Positions 8,499-16,345 are shown, numbered from the stretch's first letter. The stretch: DNA of 50,429 nucleotides from Sporolactobacillus inulinus (GCF_006539285.1 NZ_BJMS01000005.1:1-50429), one strand, 5' to 3'. The notes: generated by a model from the letters alone, not told the origin. Translations and numbers: made by a program.

Positions 8499-8597
8499 TT
8501 TATTACACAGGTTTCACGATCTTCCAAAAATCGCTTTCGGACGCTGTACCGACGATTCATATGCGTCTTTTTCTATGAAAAAAACTTCTTTACCTGC

Positions 8598-8622
8598 AAA
8601 AAAAAGCAGCCTGTGGCAGGCT
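8598..8622 (-). terminator. Rho-independent terminator of the Cof-type HAD gene
   Basis: On the minus strand, AGCCTG-CCA-CAGGCT followed by GC and eight T. The sequence just beyond the T run (plus strand ttctttacctgc) is the same motif seen past other terminators in this window. Confidence 0.8.
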
Positions 8623-8642
8623 ACAAGTTGTTCGTCTTCATT

Positions 8643-9479
8643 TCAGTGCACCCGGATCTGTTTCCGGAACACTTCGCGTACCATATAGGCAACACCATCC
8701 ATATCGTTCGAGCGCGTCACCCACTCTGCTTTCGCTTTGACTTCTTTTGAGGCATTGCGCATGGCCACACCAAGTCCGCACTTTTCAATCATCTCTATGT
8801 CGTCGAAACCATCACCAACCGCAACAATCTCATGAAGCGGAATGCCAAGCTGTCCGGCAAAGAAAAGCAAACCGTTAAACTTCGATGTCCCTTGACGAAC
8901 AATTGTCAGATGATCCGAACCGCCTCTCGATGTTTCCAGCGATGGAAAATAATCACTGATCGCTTTTTCCAGATCATCCGCTGTCTTTTTATCATCCATT
9001 TTCACCTTAACATCAGTCGCTGCCTCATAATTTTCAAGCAGATATTGACTGAGCGAGTCAACATAGGTGACGGGATAGAAGAGCGGTTCATTCATTCCGA
9101 TCGTCATTTTTGCAATCAGGTTTTTCGAATGCGGGCGATTACTGACGGACAGACGTTCATGAGACATTTGAATTTGACATGGATAGGTTTCAAGAAATTC
9201 GGCTAATTGAATCAAGACACTGTGATCAATTTTGCTTGTGTAGACGGGATCATCCATTGACGATGAAACAAATGCTCCGTTATGGGTGATAATCGGCTGT
9301 GTCAAACGCAGTGCCCGCGCAACCTTTGCCGCAGAGTGAAAATGCCGTTCAGAGACTAGAGTGACAATGACGCCTTTTTTTTGAGCATACTGAATGGCAT
9401 CCTTTGTCTGCCGATCAAGGCGATTGTTGCTGCTCAGCAGGGTTCCATCGATGTCCAATGCAAGTAAGCGATATACCAA
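8643..9479 (-). CDS. Cof-type HAD-superfamily phosphatase
   Basis: Cytoplasmic phosphatase of 278 residues, predicted to act on small phosphorylated metabolites such as sugar phosphates; the substrate is unknown. Motif I is LALDIDGTLL (about residues 5-14; nucleophile and acid-base Asp) and motif II is VTLVSER (about 38-44). A C2B-type cap follows, then the conserved Lys near GTSKFNGL and motif IV VAVGDGFDDIEMI. The length fits the Cof/YkrA/YwpJ-type family. I start at TTG 9479, with AGGGGGAG upstream. It stands alone, with its own terminator downstream and a SASP terminator upstream on the same strand. Several Bacillus paralogues exist, so I give no gene symbol. Confidence 0.85.
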   Translation of the reverse strand: MVYRLLALDIDGTLLSSNNRLDRQTKDAIQYAQKKGVIVTLVSERHFHSAAKVARALRLTQPIITHNGAFVSSSMDDPVYTSKIDHSVLIQLAEFLETYPCQIQMSHERLSVSNRPHSKNLIAKMTIGMNEPLFYPVTYVDSLSQYLLENYEAATDVKVKMDDKKTADDLEKAISDYFPSLETSRGGSDHLTIVRQGTSKFNGLLFFAGQLGIPLHEIVAVGDGFDDIEMIEKCGLGVAMRNASKEVKAKAEWVTRSNDMDGVAYMVREVFRKQIRVH

Positions 9480-9596
9480 GGTTCTCCCCCTCTTCGGAAT
9501 CCATATCAGTATTTCATTCCTGTGTAGAGCCTATGAGCAACGATACAAAAATAGAACAAGGTATCCGCTGTCCGAAAGAGACATTGGACCAAAATG

Positions 9597-9625
9597 AAAA
9601 AGGAACAGCATCAGCCGTTCCTTTT
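9597..9625 (-). terminator. Terminator of the SASP gene
   Basis: On the minus strand, AAAAGGAAC-GGC-TGAT-GCT-GTTCCTTTTT, a long stem with a T run. Confidence 0.8.
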
Positions 9626-9655
9626 ATAAACGCTATTCCTTTTTCGTGATTATAA

Positions 9656-9850
9656 TTATTTTGTTGTTCCGCCGAATTGCGACTGGGCTTGTGCCACCAG
9701 ACGTTTGGTAATTTCCCCACCAACAGAACCGTTAGATCTTGATGTTGAATCCGGTCCAAGATTAACACCGAATTCGTGAGCAATTTCTTCTTTCATCTGA
9801 TTGATTGCTTGTTGTACACCTGGCACGACTAAATTATTTGAATTTGCCAT
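9656..9850 (-). CDS. Small, acid-soluble spore protein, alpha/beta type
   Basis: DNA-binding protein of 64 residues that coats the dormant spore chromosome and is degraded at germination. The family signature is clear: [20 protein letters not shown], then the GPR protease site region HEFGVNLG (normally cleaved after Glu), then [18 protein letters not shown]. The start ATG 9850 follows GGGAGGTG by about 7 nt. It is monocistronic, with a terminator just downstream and a sigma-G-like promoter 25 bp upstream. Confidence 0.95.
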   Translation of the reverse strand: MANSNNLVVPGVQQAINQMKEEIAHEFGVNLGPDSTSRSNGSVGGEITKRLVAQAQSQFGGTTK

Positions 9851-9874
9851 GTGTTTCACCTCCCTTACAGCATC

Positions 9875-9904
9875 TATTTTGCGCCGTAAGAGAGATCTAT
9901 ATGC
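9875..9904 (-). promoter_or_regulatory. Candidate sigma-G promoter of the SASP gene
   Basis: On the minus strand, GCATA (9904-9900), 18 bp, then CAAAATA (9881-9875). The sigma-G consensus is GMATR-N18-CATNHTA, so one position in the -10 deviates. Placement before a SASP gene supports it. Confidence 0.5.
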
Positions 9905-9955
9905 GGGAAGTTCATTGGCATATACAGGAAAAGGAACTTGAAAAGATGCAAAGGT

Positions 9956-10492
9956 TCAGACCTGTTTCAATTCACCGGTTTTCGGATCAATCACCAAGCC
10001 AATGACCGGTGTACCTTGAGGAAGTAGCGGATGACTTTTTACAATCGATACGCTCTTTTGCACTTCGTTTTCGACCGTTTGAAACCCATTCAGCCATTCT
10101 CGCACATCAATCCCTACCTCAGCAAACTTCTCATCCGTAACACCGCGGTCTTTAATGTCTTGAATCATTTTATCTGACGTAAGTCCATGCATGCCGCAAT
10201 CGGTATGACCAATAATATAAACGGCTTCAGATCCTAACTCATAGAGCGAAATAAGAATGCTTTTCATGGTATTGCTACAGGATGATTCAACCATGCCGCC
10301 AGCCGTCTTCAGCATGATAGCGTCACCATTTTTCACATTCAATGCTTTTGGCAGCAGTTCAATCAAACGGCAGTCCATGCAGGAGACAATCGTCATCTTT
10401 TTTGTTGGCCGACTCGGTGCTTCATAAGAACGATAAGCGTGTTCGGCAACGAATTTTTGGTTAAATGAAAGCAGATCTTCCAACTGTGACAT
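9956..10492 (-). CDS. ytiB: Beta-class carbonic anhydrase, YtiB type
   Basis: Zinc enzyme of 178 residues interconverting CO2 and bicarbonate in the cytoplasm. The zinc-binding cysteine and catalytic Asp-Arg dyad are in SCMDCRL (about residues 37-43). The remaining zinc ligands are in GHTDCG (about 95-100; His and Cys). The end, GLVIDPKTGELK, is almost the same as in Bacillus YtiB (187 residues). The start ATG 10492 follows GGAGGAAG; the longer frame upstream is unlikely to be used. It lies downstream of the cold-shock gene but beyond that gene's terminator. Carbonic anhydrases in fermentative bacteria commonly supply bicarbonate for carboxylations. Confidence 0.9.
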   Translation of the reverse strand: MSQLEDLLSFNQKFVAEHAYRSYEAPSRPTKKMTIVSCMDCRLIELLPKALNVKNGDAIMLKTAGGMVESSCSNTMKSILISLYELGSEAVYIIGHTDCGMHGLTSDKMIQDIKDRGVTDEKFAEVGIDVREWLNGFQTVENEVQKSVSIVKSHPLLPQGTPVIGLVIDPKTGELKQV

Positions 10493-10593
10493 AGTTACTT
10501 CCTCCAAGTAAGTGATAAACGTCACTGTTATCATAAAATAATTTAATTACGGAATCCACTCATACGACTTAACCGCAGACTTGCTTAACGCGC

Positions 10594-10629
10594 AAAAAAG
10601 CCGCCTCCTGATTAGGAGACGACTTTTTT
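10594..10629 (-). terminator. Terminator of the cold-shock gene
   Basis: AAAAAAG-CCGCCTCCT and AGGAGACGA-CTTTTTT flank a GATT loop. The hairpin could work in both directions and lies directly after the csp gene. Confidence 0.8.
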
Positions 10630-10643
10630 AATTCTTCAATCAA

Positions 10644-10844
10644 TCACAGCTTAACAACGTTAGCTGCTTGTGGTCCACGGTTGCCATCAACAACTTCAAA
10701 TTCAACTTGTTGACCTTCGTCAAGCGTTTTGAAACCATCAGTTTGGATCGCGCTGAAGTGAACGAATACATCGTTTTCACCTGGAACTTCGATGAAACCG
10801 AAGCCTTTTTCGCTGTTAAACCATTTAACTGTACCTGTTTTCAA
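10644..10844 (-). CDS. csp: Cold-shock protein, CspA/CspB family
   Basis: Single cold-shock domain RNA chaperone of 66 residues. RNP1 is KGFGFIEV (about residues 13-20) and RNP2 is VFVHFSAI (about 26-33), the aromatic-rich strands that contact single-stranded RNA or DNA. The N-terminus [15 protein letters not shown] and C-terminus [10 protein letters not shown] are typical. The start is TTG (10844) with AGGAGG 8 nt upstream. The long AT-rich leader carries small palindromes, as expected for temperature-responsive csp mRNAs. A terminator closes the single-gene unit. Confidence 0.95.
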   Translation of the reverse strand: MKTGTVKWFNSEKGFGFIEVPGENDVFVHFSAIQTDGFKTLDEGQQVEFEVVDGNRGPQAANVVKL

Positions 10845-11004
10845 AATGAAAACCTCCTAAAAATTGGATATCCAATCACTTGAACATCGAAAAAATTTGA
10901 TATATGCGTATGTTTTATCCGGCGTACCTTAACCTTGACACTCAGATCCGCAGACCTTTTGCATCGAGGGTCTTCCCGCAAAAATAAAAAATTCACATAT
11001 TATA
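10845..11004 (-). promoter_or_regulatory. Probable cold-shock mRNA leader and promoter
   Basis: On the minus strand a TATAAT lies at 11004-10999, about 155 nt before the TTG start. The intervening leader has an AGACC/GGTCT stem near 10955-10980. A perfect 14-bp palindrome, ATTGGATATCCAAT, sits just upstream of the ribosome site. Long structured leaders are normal for csp mRNAs. No strong -35 is visible, so the exact start is inferred. Confidence 0.35.
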
Positions 11005-11599
11005 AAAAGTATCAATAAATAACATGCACATTGATAATCCTTTTATAACACGTGAATTATAAATGTTGCCTCTTTTTATCATACATACATAATCATAAAA
11101 TTAAACCTAAGTCAAGCATAACCATTACATCATTAGATTTTCGGGCGCCAAAACAACGAAAGCCCTACCTCTCTTCCATCCTTACGGTTCCTCTGACCGA
11201 GCCAGTATGATCCAACGCAACAATAAAATCAGCTTTTCATACAACCTGCTGCCAGTATTGCCAAAAACATCATAATATCTACATAAAAACCATTAAAATA
11301 AGGTCGTTTTCATTAGGTCTACTCTAGTATAAGTTGTCTTGTCGATAAAGTCAAATCAAAAAAATCTTTTCATTAGAAATGCCTGCGCATGGCGAATACT
11401 TTCGTACGTGAAGAAGGGTCCTTACTTCCGCAGGACGCGGACGCGGTGATTTTCACGGTGCAGTAAAATAAGCGGAGGTTTTTCGGTTATATGCAAAATG
11501 GAACGCGTTTCGGAGGTAATAAGGGGAATTTTTCCGTTTATTCAAAGCAAAATCCCCCACTTTCACGTTTTTCACATTGATAAGCGAAATCTCTCCGTC

Positions 11600-11815
11600 T
11601 ATTTACTTCCGCAGAATGCGGTTTTGAACCATCAATCTTGGCTTGGATGACATTCCAGCTGCTCGCATCAACAGGGGCAACCGCGTGCATTCAGGAGCCT
11701 CCTCAGACATGCTGAGATTGCGGGGTCTCCTTTGGGCCTGCGATCAACAGAGACGCTTCGCAGGCGTCTCCCCGACTCCGCTTTTGATGTCAGACAAGAC
11801 ACTATGTAATGGCGA
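11600..11815 (+). repeat. Intergenic repeat copy D
   Basis: Shares TTCCGCAGaATGCGGTTTTG and the following GAACCATC with 50259-50284. Shares GCTGCTCGCATCAACAG with 49336-49352 and a CTCCGCTTTGATG-like segment with copies B and C. CCGCA-GAA-TGCGG can form a tight hairpin. Confidence 0.7.
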
Positions 11816-11828
11816 ATGTTTGAAAATC

Positions 11829-11908
11829 AGGATTTCGCTTTAACTTTTCGGGATTTCGCTTTAACTTTCGAGGTATTCGCTTTAACTTCGGGATTTCGCT
11901 TTAGCGAA
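11829..11908. repeat. Four-unit tandem repeat with a 21-bp period
   Basis: The core TTCGCTTTA recurs at 11834, 11855, 11876 and 11895 (steps of 21, 21 and 19) within units close to GGGATTTCGCTTTAACTTTC. The last unit becomes a palindrome, TTCGC-TTTA-GCGAA. It lies in non-coding DNA. Its function is unknown. Confidence 0.8.
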
Positions 11909-12153
11909 GGTTCCTTTTATATAATTAGCAGAAGTTCCTACTTCCACATGACGCGAATCGTCGTACCAGCAAGGCATAATCACAAAATTTTCTTCACCTA
12001 TAAAGAAAAGGTATCACAGTTACAAACCCAGTAATACTTTTATTTTAATACCTTTGTACTTAAATACAAGTTTGACGCTTTATCTCAAAGGTATTTTCAT
12101 TCAAGCGGTGTCCCGAGCCCCTCAAGCGGGTCATAGATGTTTCTTTACCTGCT

Positions 12154-12183
12154 AAAAAAACAGCCGTTTATAAAAACGACTGT
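12154..12183 (-). terminator. Terminator of the mannose PTS operon (after manO)
   Basis: On the minus strand, AACAGTCGTTT and AAACGGCTGTT form the stem, followed by a T run. Immediately beyond it is again the motif ttctttacctgc (plus-strand reading). Confidence 0.8.
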
Positions 12184-12243
12184 TCGTTCGGGTGGGGCGC
12201 AGCAAGCGAAACATGTGCTTCTAACCCTTTAAAAGTAGTGTGA

Positions 12244-12627
12244 TTATTGACTTCTCTTTCGGACAAACATGGCTTTTAGGCCGCGTTTGACAACTTGGAA
12301 GAATGTCAGTGACTTGACCATGCGTTCCGGTTCCACGTAGTTGCGTATCGCACGCAGAACGACTTTCGGATGCTTGGAAGAAAAAGTGTACGTTCCATTT
12401 TTCTTCGTTCGTAGTGCATAGCGCGGGATCCATTTTCCTTTGAACATCACTGAAGCAATGACATAATCGACTTCATTCCAAGGGATTCGAATGTATTTTT
12501 GAGCGTTTCGGGCATTATAAAATTCAAATGCCTTGTCGCCGATCATAACTTTGCCGTAATCAGTCAGTCCCATATAAGAAGTTGCATCCGCGACAAAATC
12601 GACTTTTGTGTTCACTGATTGAACCAT
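12244..12627 (-). CDS. manO: DUF956 protein, ManO-like mannose operon accessory/regulator
   Basis: Small protein of 127 residues of the DUF956 family, usually encoded as the last gene of mannose-class PTS operons in lactic acid bacteria and Listeria. There it is called ManO and considered a regulator of the operon. No membrane segment is obvious. The N-terminal half (VDFVADATSYMGLTDYGKVMIGDKAFEFYN) and the central IPWNEVDYVIASVMFKGKWIPRYA are the recognisable family cores; the tail is basic. Start ATG 12627 follows GGAAGTGGAG. It lies 56 bp after manZ and just before the operon terminator. The biochemical role is not visible from sequence. Confidence 0.85.
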   Translation of the reverse strand: MVQSVNTKVDFVADATSYMGLTDYGKVMIGDKAFEFYNARNAQKYIRIPWNEVDYVIASVMFKGKWIPRYALRTKKNGTYTFSSKHPKVVLRAIRNYVEPERMVKSLTFFQVVKRGLKAMFVRKRSQ

Positions 12628-12683
12628 TTTTTTGCTCCACTTCCTTTCATTTCGCTTGCTCAGGCTTCACCAAAAACTTCGGC

Positions 12684-13595
12684 TTACATTAAGTGGAGTA
12701 CGTGGAAGACAATACCAATCACGAACAACCCAAGAATAATCACAATTGGCGAAACTTTCTTCTTAAGCAGCCACATGCAAAAAAGTGTTAATACTAAGGC
12801 AGCTAAACCAGGGATTAAACTGTCCAAGTTATTTTGTAACGTCGTCACTTTATGCGCATCTAGTGAAAGACCAGCAGCCTGCTGTTCCAAGGCCTCTTTG
12901 ATCCCTTGCGCCCCGGAAGGTAATTTATCCCAGTCAATATAAGCACCGTTGTCAAGTTTCACTGACGATACAATTGGCGTGAATTTCACCGATACCCAAC
13001 GGTTCACTAATGCACCAAGGATGAACATACCAAGGATCGATGCACCTTTAGTAATATCTTGAAGTAATCCACCGGATAAGTCGTCAGTAATTTTAGAACC
13101 GGCTTTGTAACCAAATTCTTGTGTATACCACATGAATGCCATGCGAATAATATTCCAGCCAATAAAATAAAGAATCGGGCCAAGGATGTTTCCGCCCATC
13201 GCAAGGGAAGCTGCTAATGCGCCAAGGATTGGTTTGACTGTGAACCAGAAAACAGGATCACCGATACCTGCTAAAGGCCCCATCATACCGACCTTAACCC
13301 GTTGAATGGCTACGTCGTCAACCGGCGCACCATTCGCGCGTTCTTCTTCAAGCGCTAAAGTGACACCAATAATTGGTGAAGCGACATACGGGTGCGTATT
13401 AAAGAACTCCAAGTGACGTTTTAGTGCGGCAGCGCGATCTTCCTTAGACGTGTATAATTTTTTAATTGCGGGAATCATTGAATATGCCCAACCACCGTTT
13501 TGCATCCGTTCATAGTTCCAAGAACCTTGAAGGAACGTTGAGCGCCACCAAACCGAAATACGATCTTTTTTTGATAGTTTCAATTCTTGTGCCAT
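12684..13595 (-). CDS. manZ: PTS mannose-family IID component
   Basis: Membrane IID subunit of 303 residues that, with IIC, forms the sugar channel of mannose-class phosphotransferase systems. The N-terminal cytoplasmic part contains RSTFLQGSWNYERMQNGGWAYSMIPAIKKLY. A conserved central motif, VGMMGPLAGIGDPVFWFTV, opens the hydrophobic region. A C-terminal helix (VIILGLFVIGIVFHVLHLM) ends the protein. I start at ATG 13595 (MAQELKLSKKDR), 9 nt after GGAGGGGG, rather than at the upstream in-frame start. The gene follows manY by 19 bp. Mannose, glucose or related hexoses are likely substrates, but specificity cannot be read here. Confidence 0.93.
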   Translation of the reverse strand: MAQELKLSKKDRISVWWRSTFLQGSWNYERMQNGGWAYSMIPAIKKLYTSKEDRAAALKRHLEFFNTHPYVASPIIGVTLALEEERANGAPVDDVAIQRVKVGMMGPLAGIGDPVFWFTVKPILGALAASLAMGGNILGPILYFIGWNIIRMAFMWYTQEFGYKAGSKITDDLSGGLLQDITKGASILGMFILGALVNRWVSVKFTPIVSSVKLDNGAYIDWDKLPSGAQGIKEALEQQAAGLSLDAHKVTTLQNNLDSLIPGLAALVLTLFCMWLLKKKVSPIVIILGLFVIGIVFHVLHLM

Positions 13596-13614
13596 TGCGA
13601 TGTCCCCCTCCTTC

Positions 13615-14424
13615 TTAGTAATGATCAATAATATCGCCTAATGGATCACCGGTGTTTGCATTTCCGCCCTTACCTGAGCCGCCGCCTTGTTTCGAAAGCG
13701 CTAAATAGATCAGTGCAAGCGCCACACCAATCGCACCGAGACCGATCAATGTGATTTGTGTCACCGTCGCGAGTACAAAGCCAATCGCGAAGAATGGCCA
13801 TACTTCTTTTGTCGCCATCATGTTAATCACCATTGCATAACCTACGGCGACGACCATGCCCCCGCCAATTGCTAAACCGTCTGTCAACCAAATCGGCATT
13901 GATGCAAGCAACCCTCGAACCGGACCGGCACCAATCGCCAAAATTAATGCGGCAGGGATTGCAATACGTACCCCTTGCATGCAGATCGCAATGATGTGCC
14001 AAAATTCAATTTTTCTAAAATTCCCTTCTCTAGCTGCAGCATCCATCAGGTGTACAAAGCCTGTTGCAATCGTGCGGCAGATGATCGTTAATAATAAACC
14101 TGCAACAGCGAGCGGAACGGCAATCGCGATTGCCGAAGATACGCCGGCATTTCCTTGTCCGCCGAGGACTAAAATAATTGCAGATGCGACGGATGCGAGC
14201 GCCGCATCAGGTGCTACTGCCGCGCCTATATTGGCCCAACCGAGCGCAATCATTTGCAGCGTACCACCGAGGATCAGACATGGGATCAAGTCCCCCGTAA
14301 CTAAGCCGATTAACGTACAAGCAATGACGGGTTGGTGGAAGTGAAATTCATCCAAGACTCCTTCCATACCAGCCAGAAATGCGATGATAACGACTAATAT
14401 CATTTGAATAATGTTCAAATCCAT
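13615..14424 (-). CDS. manY: PTS mannose-family IIC component
   Basis: Integral membrane permease subunit of 269 residues with about seven to eight hydrophobic segments starting at residue 5. The family-typical N-terminus is IIAFLAGMEGVLDEFHFHQPVIACTLIGLVTGDL, and the pattern LGGTLQMIALGWANIGAAVAPDAALASVAS follows. The C-terminal tail is rich in Gly and Asn. It pairs with IID and receives phosphate through ManX. Start ATG 14424 follows AAAAGGGGG. It is tightly packed between manX (30 bp upstream) and manZ (19 bp downstream). Confidence 0.94.
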   Translation of the reverse strand: MDLNIIQMILVVIIAFLAGMEGVLDEFHFHQPVIACTLIGLVTGDLIPCLILGGTLQMIALGWANIGAAVAPDAALASVASAIILVLGGQGNAGVSSAIAIAVPLAVAGLLLTIICRTIATGFVHLMDAAAREGNFRKIEFWHIIAICMQGVRIAIPAALILAIGAGPVRGLLASMPIWLTDGLAIGGGMVVAVGYAMVINMMATKEVWPFFAIGFVLATVTQITLIGLGAIGVALALIYLALSKQGGGSGKGGNANTGDPLGDIIDHY

Positions 14425-14454
14425 GATGATTAAGCCCCCTTTTCTCCTGAATCA

Positions 14455-15432
14455 TTAAGATTTTCTTAATCGGTTTAACTCGCCTTGAGCTTTCTTGATA
14501 ATTTCGTCCATGTTACCTTTTGAATCGTTTGGAACTTTGCGTACATCGAAGTCCAAGCCAGCTTCTTTCAGCTTAATGAACGTATCAATGTCCTCTTGGC
14601 CAAAAGCCAGCACCTTGTTCGGCTGAACTTTACCTGGTGAGTGTGCCAGAGAACCAACGTTAATCGTCTTCAAGGGCACGCCGCCTTCAACCGCTCTAAG
14701 CGCGTCTTGCGGGTTTTCGAAAAGAAGGAGTGCGCGTTGACCGCCGAAGTGTTGATCGTCTTTCGCAAGTTTGATCATTTGCTCGACAGGAACCACATGT
14801 GCTTTAACGCCCGGCGGAGCTGCTTGCTGGATCAATTTCTTACGCAATTCATCCTTAGCGACCGCATCAGAGACAACGATGATCCGTGTCGGCCGTGTTG
14901 TCTTTGTCCAAGCAGTTGCGACTTGACCGTGAAGCAGGCGAGAATCGATGCGTGCTAACACGTATTTAAATGTACCGGGCGCCCCCGCATTGGATTGTTG
15001 CGCAGGAGCTGCTGCCGTTGCTTTTACTGACTCTATTTCCTCGGGTCTTACCTTGACCCCTTCCTTAGCTGTGCGCAAGATATGCTTCGCAATTTCACGC
15101 GCCGTGTTCATTGATAAGCGTGAAGCATACGCTTCGATCAACATCGGCAAATTCATACCCGCAACGATTACCCATTTGTCTTTGTGCGCTTCAAACAAGC
15201 TGTTGACTTGATTAAACGGTGTACCACCCCAAAGATCGACTAAGAACAGCACTTCTTCTTGATCGTCTAAAGATGCAATGGCTTCTTTCATCTTTGCCTT
15301 TACATCATCGGGGCCTTCGCTTGGCATTAAGGTAACCGTTTTAACATTCTCCTGCTCGCCAAAAATCATTGAGCCGGACTGGAAAATGCCTTCAGCAAAA
15401 TTGCCGTGGCTTGCCAGGATAATACCCACCAT
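14455..15432 (-). CDS. manX: PTS mannose-family IIAB component
   Basis: Cytoplasmic phosphocarrier of 325 residues that takes phosphate from HPr and passes it to the sugar. The IIA domain (about 1-130) has its phospho-His in LASHGNFAEG (His9). The Ala-, Gly- and Gln-rich linker (about 140-155) leads to the IIB domain (about 158-325), whose phospho-His is in RIDSRLLHGQVATAW. The start ATG 15432 follows AGGAGGTAGGGAG. It is separated from the upstream solo IIB gene by 179 bp containing a perfect cre box. That gap suggests partly independent control of manX-manY-manZ-manO. Confidence 0.95.
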   Translation of the reverse strand: MVGIILASHGNFAEGIFQSGSMIFGEQENVKTVTLMPSEGPDDVKAKMKEAIASLDDQEEVLFLVDLWGGTPFNQVNSLFEAHKDKWVIVAGMNLPMLIEAYASRLSMNTAREIAKHILRTAKEGVKVRPEEIESVKATAAAPAQQSNAGAPGTFKYVLARIDSRLLHGQVATAWTKTTRPTRIIVVSDAVAKDELRKKLIQQAAPPGVKAHVVPVEQMIKLAKDDQHFGGQRALLLFENPQDALRAVEGGVPLKTINVGSLAHSPGKVQPNKVLAFGQEDIDTFIKLKEAGLDFDVRKVPNDSKGNMDEIIKKAQGELNRLRKS

Positions 15433-15493
15433 TGCTCCCTACCTCCTATTTATGAATTTTCTCACATGAGCAGATGACTAAAACATCCTACTA

Positions 15494-15507
15494 TGTTATC
15501 GCTTTCA
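15494..15507 (-). promoter_or_regulatory. Catabolite-responsive element (cre) before manX
   Basis: The minus strand reads TGAAAGCGATAACA, matching every fixed position of the CcpA consensus TGWAANCGNTNWCA. It lies about 60 bp before manX, between the solo IIB gene and manX, and would place the transport genes under glucose control. Confidence 0.6.
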
Positions 15508-15611
15508 AAAAGGATCAAAACAACATAGCCGATCGACTTGCCGTGTAGTAGCCTCACTCCTTCATGGTGAAAGGGTACACTGCATGGTAGGCAGGATCGA
15601 ATTCATTGACG

Positions 15612-16103
15612 CTAAACCAAACCCTTTTCGGAAAGCGACTTCCAAAGATTCTTAGAACTGTCATTTGAGACCTTTCGGACATCAAGCTTAATCCCCTGAT
15701 CATGAAGCCACTTGAAAGCGGCCACATCGGCTGCATTGACAGCGATCGCATCGGTAACCATGACACGCGTCGCGTCAAAACTGATCGCACCAATATTAAC
15801 CGAATCGATCGTTATGCCGCCTTCGACAATACGTCTTGCATCAACGGCATCCTCTACCAGAATCATAGGTTTTAAAATGTCGAAACGCGGATCGTGATAC
15901 ATTCTGATCATTTTCTCAACGGTGACGACATTCGTTTTGATCCCGGGAGGCGCAGCTTGTATGATCAATGTCTTGCGTGTCCGATCACCGGCCACACGGT
16001 CAGATACAATTAAGATCCGGTTAACCTTGATCACTTTTGCCCAATTCGTCGTCACTTGCCCATGTAACAAGCGGCTGTCAATACGTAAGAAACGAACATC
16101 CAT
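15612..16103 (-). CDS. Solo PTS mannose-family IIB component
   Basis: Stand-alone IIB protein of 163 residues, similar to LevE-type and to the IIB half of ManX next door. The phospho-His lies in LRIDSRLLHGQVTTNW (about residue 15). Also shared are TLIIQAAPPGIKTNVV and the C-terminal DVRKVSNDSSKNLW. No IIA domain or partner IIA gene is present here. It is the first gene after the sigma-54 promoter. A solo IIB in this place could phosphorylate the LevR/ManR-type activator or be a second sugar-specific IIB; that is inference. The start is uncertain: ATG 16103 gives the family N-terminus, but the upstream Shine-Dalgarno is weak and in-frame TTGs precede it. Confidence 0.88.
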   Translation of the reverse strand: MDVRFLRIDSRLLHGQVTTNWAKVIKVNRILIVSDRVAGDRTRKTLIIQAAPPGIKTNVVTVEKMIRMYHDPRFDILKPMILVEDAVDARRIVEGGITIDSVNIGAISFDATRVMVTDAIAVNAADVAAFKWLHDQGIKLDVRKVSNDSSKNLWKSLSEKGLV

Positions 16104-16215
16104 TGTCAAGACCAACCACCAACATTACTCATGCAAGCCAAGCACCTCATACGATCACGCGCCACCTTTTCCAAGTCAATCACGAAAAAGCCAAAAGATC
16201 TCAAAGAATACAGAC

Positions 16216-16243
16216 ATCACAAGATAAGCAAATTGTATGCCAC
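16216..16243 (-). promoter_or_regulatory. Sigma-54 (RpoN) promoter of the mannose PTS operon
   Basis: On the minus strand TGGCATACAATTTGCT places GG (16241-16240) exactly 10 nt before GC (16229-16228). This is the -24/-12 pattern of sigma-54 promoters and differs from TGGCAC-N5-TTGC only at the sixth base. It lies about 125 bp before the solo IIB start and next to a LevR-type sigma-54 activator gene, as in other mannose PTS operons. Confidence 0.75.
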
Positions 16244-16247
16244 TTTT

Positions 16248-16345
16248 TGTGTATCGCATCGCGAAGCTGAGCTAATAGCCTTTCTCCACTAATAAAAAAA
16301 ATAATTGACACAGTTCAAATGTGTATCAATTCTTTTGTGTATCGC
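16248..16345 (-). promoter_or_regulatory. Candidate upstream activator sites (TGTGTATC repeats)
   Basis: TGTGTATC occurs at 16249, 16320 and 16336 (plus-strand reading), 35-130 bp upstream of the expected transcription start. Two of the copies overlap the 3' end of the activator gene. A related TGTGTATCGCTAATGTATCA lies before the activator itself (19200-19219). The spacing suits an enhancer for a sigma-54 activator. The assignment to this regulator is inference. Confidence 0.4.

Larger units (their letters stand above)
11005..12153. other. 1.15-kb non-coding, repeat-rich region
   Basis: No convincing gene is visible on either strand. The first part (11005-11380) is AT-rich with no recognised RNA family. 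A GC-richer block near 11140-11275 contains a possible GGGC/GCCC stem, but I could not assign it. From 11380 the region is a patchwork of the dispersed intergenic repeat (cttccgcag...gcgg units), a tandem array at 11834-11903 and further fragments. Short open frames here are repeat-derived and lack Shine-Dalgarno sequences. Confidence 0.6.

Noticed and set aside
11136-11275. Possible structured RNA in the GC-richer block
   Set aside because: A short GGGC/GCCC stem is present, but it does not match the riboswitches, 6S, SRP or tmRNA that I know, and there is no adjacent promoter or terminator.
11829-11908. CRISPR array
   Set aside because: Units are head-to-tail with no unique spacers, and no cas genes are nearby.
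11643-12034. Two overlapping short plus-strand frames
   Set aside because: Built from intergenic repeats and the 21-bp array; no ribosome sites.
13856-14344. Plus-strand 162-codon frame
   Set aside because: Antisense to manY; Ala/Pro/Ile-rich mirror of a membrane protein.
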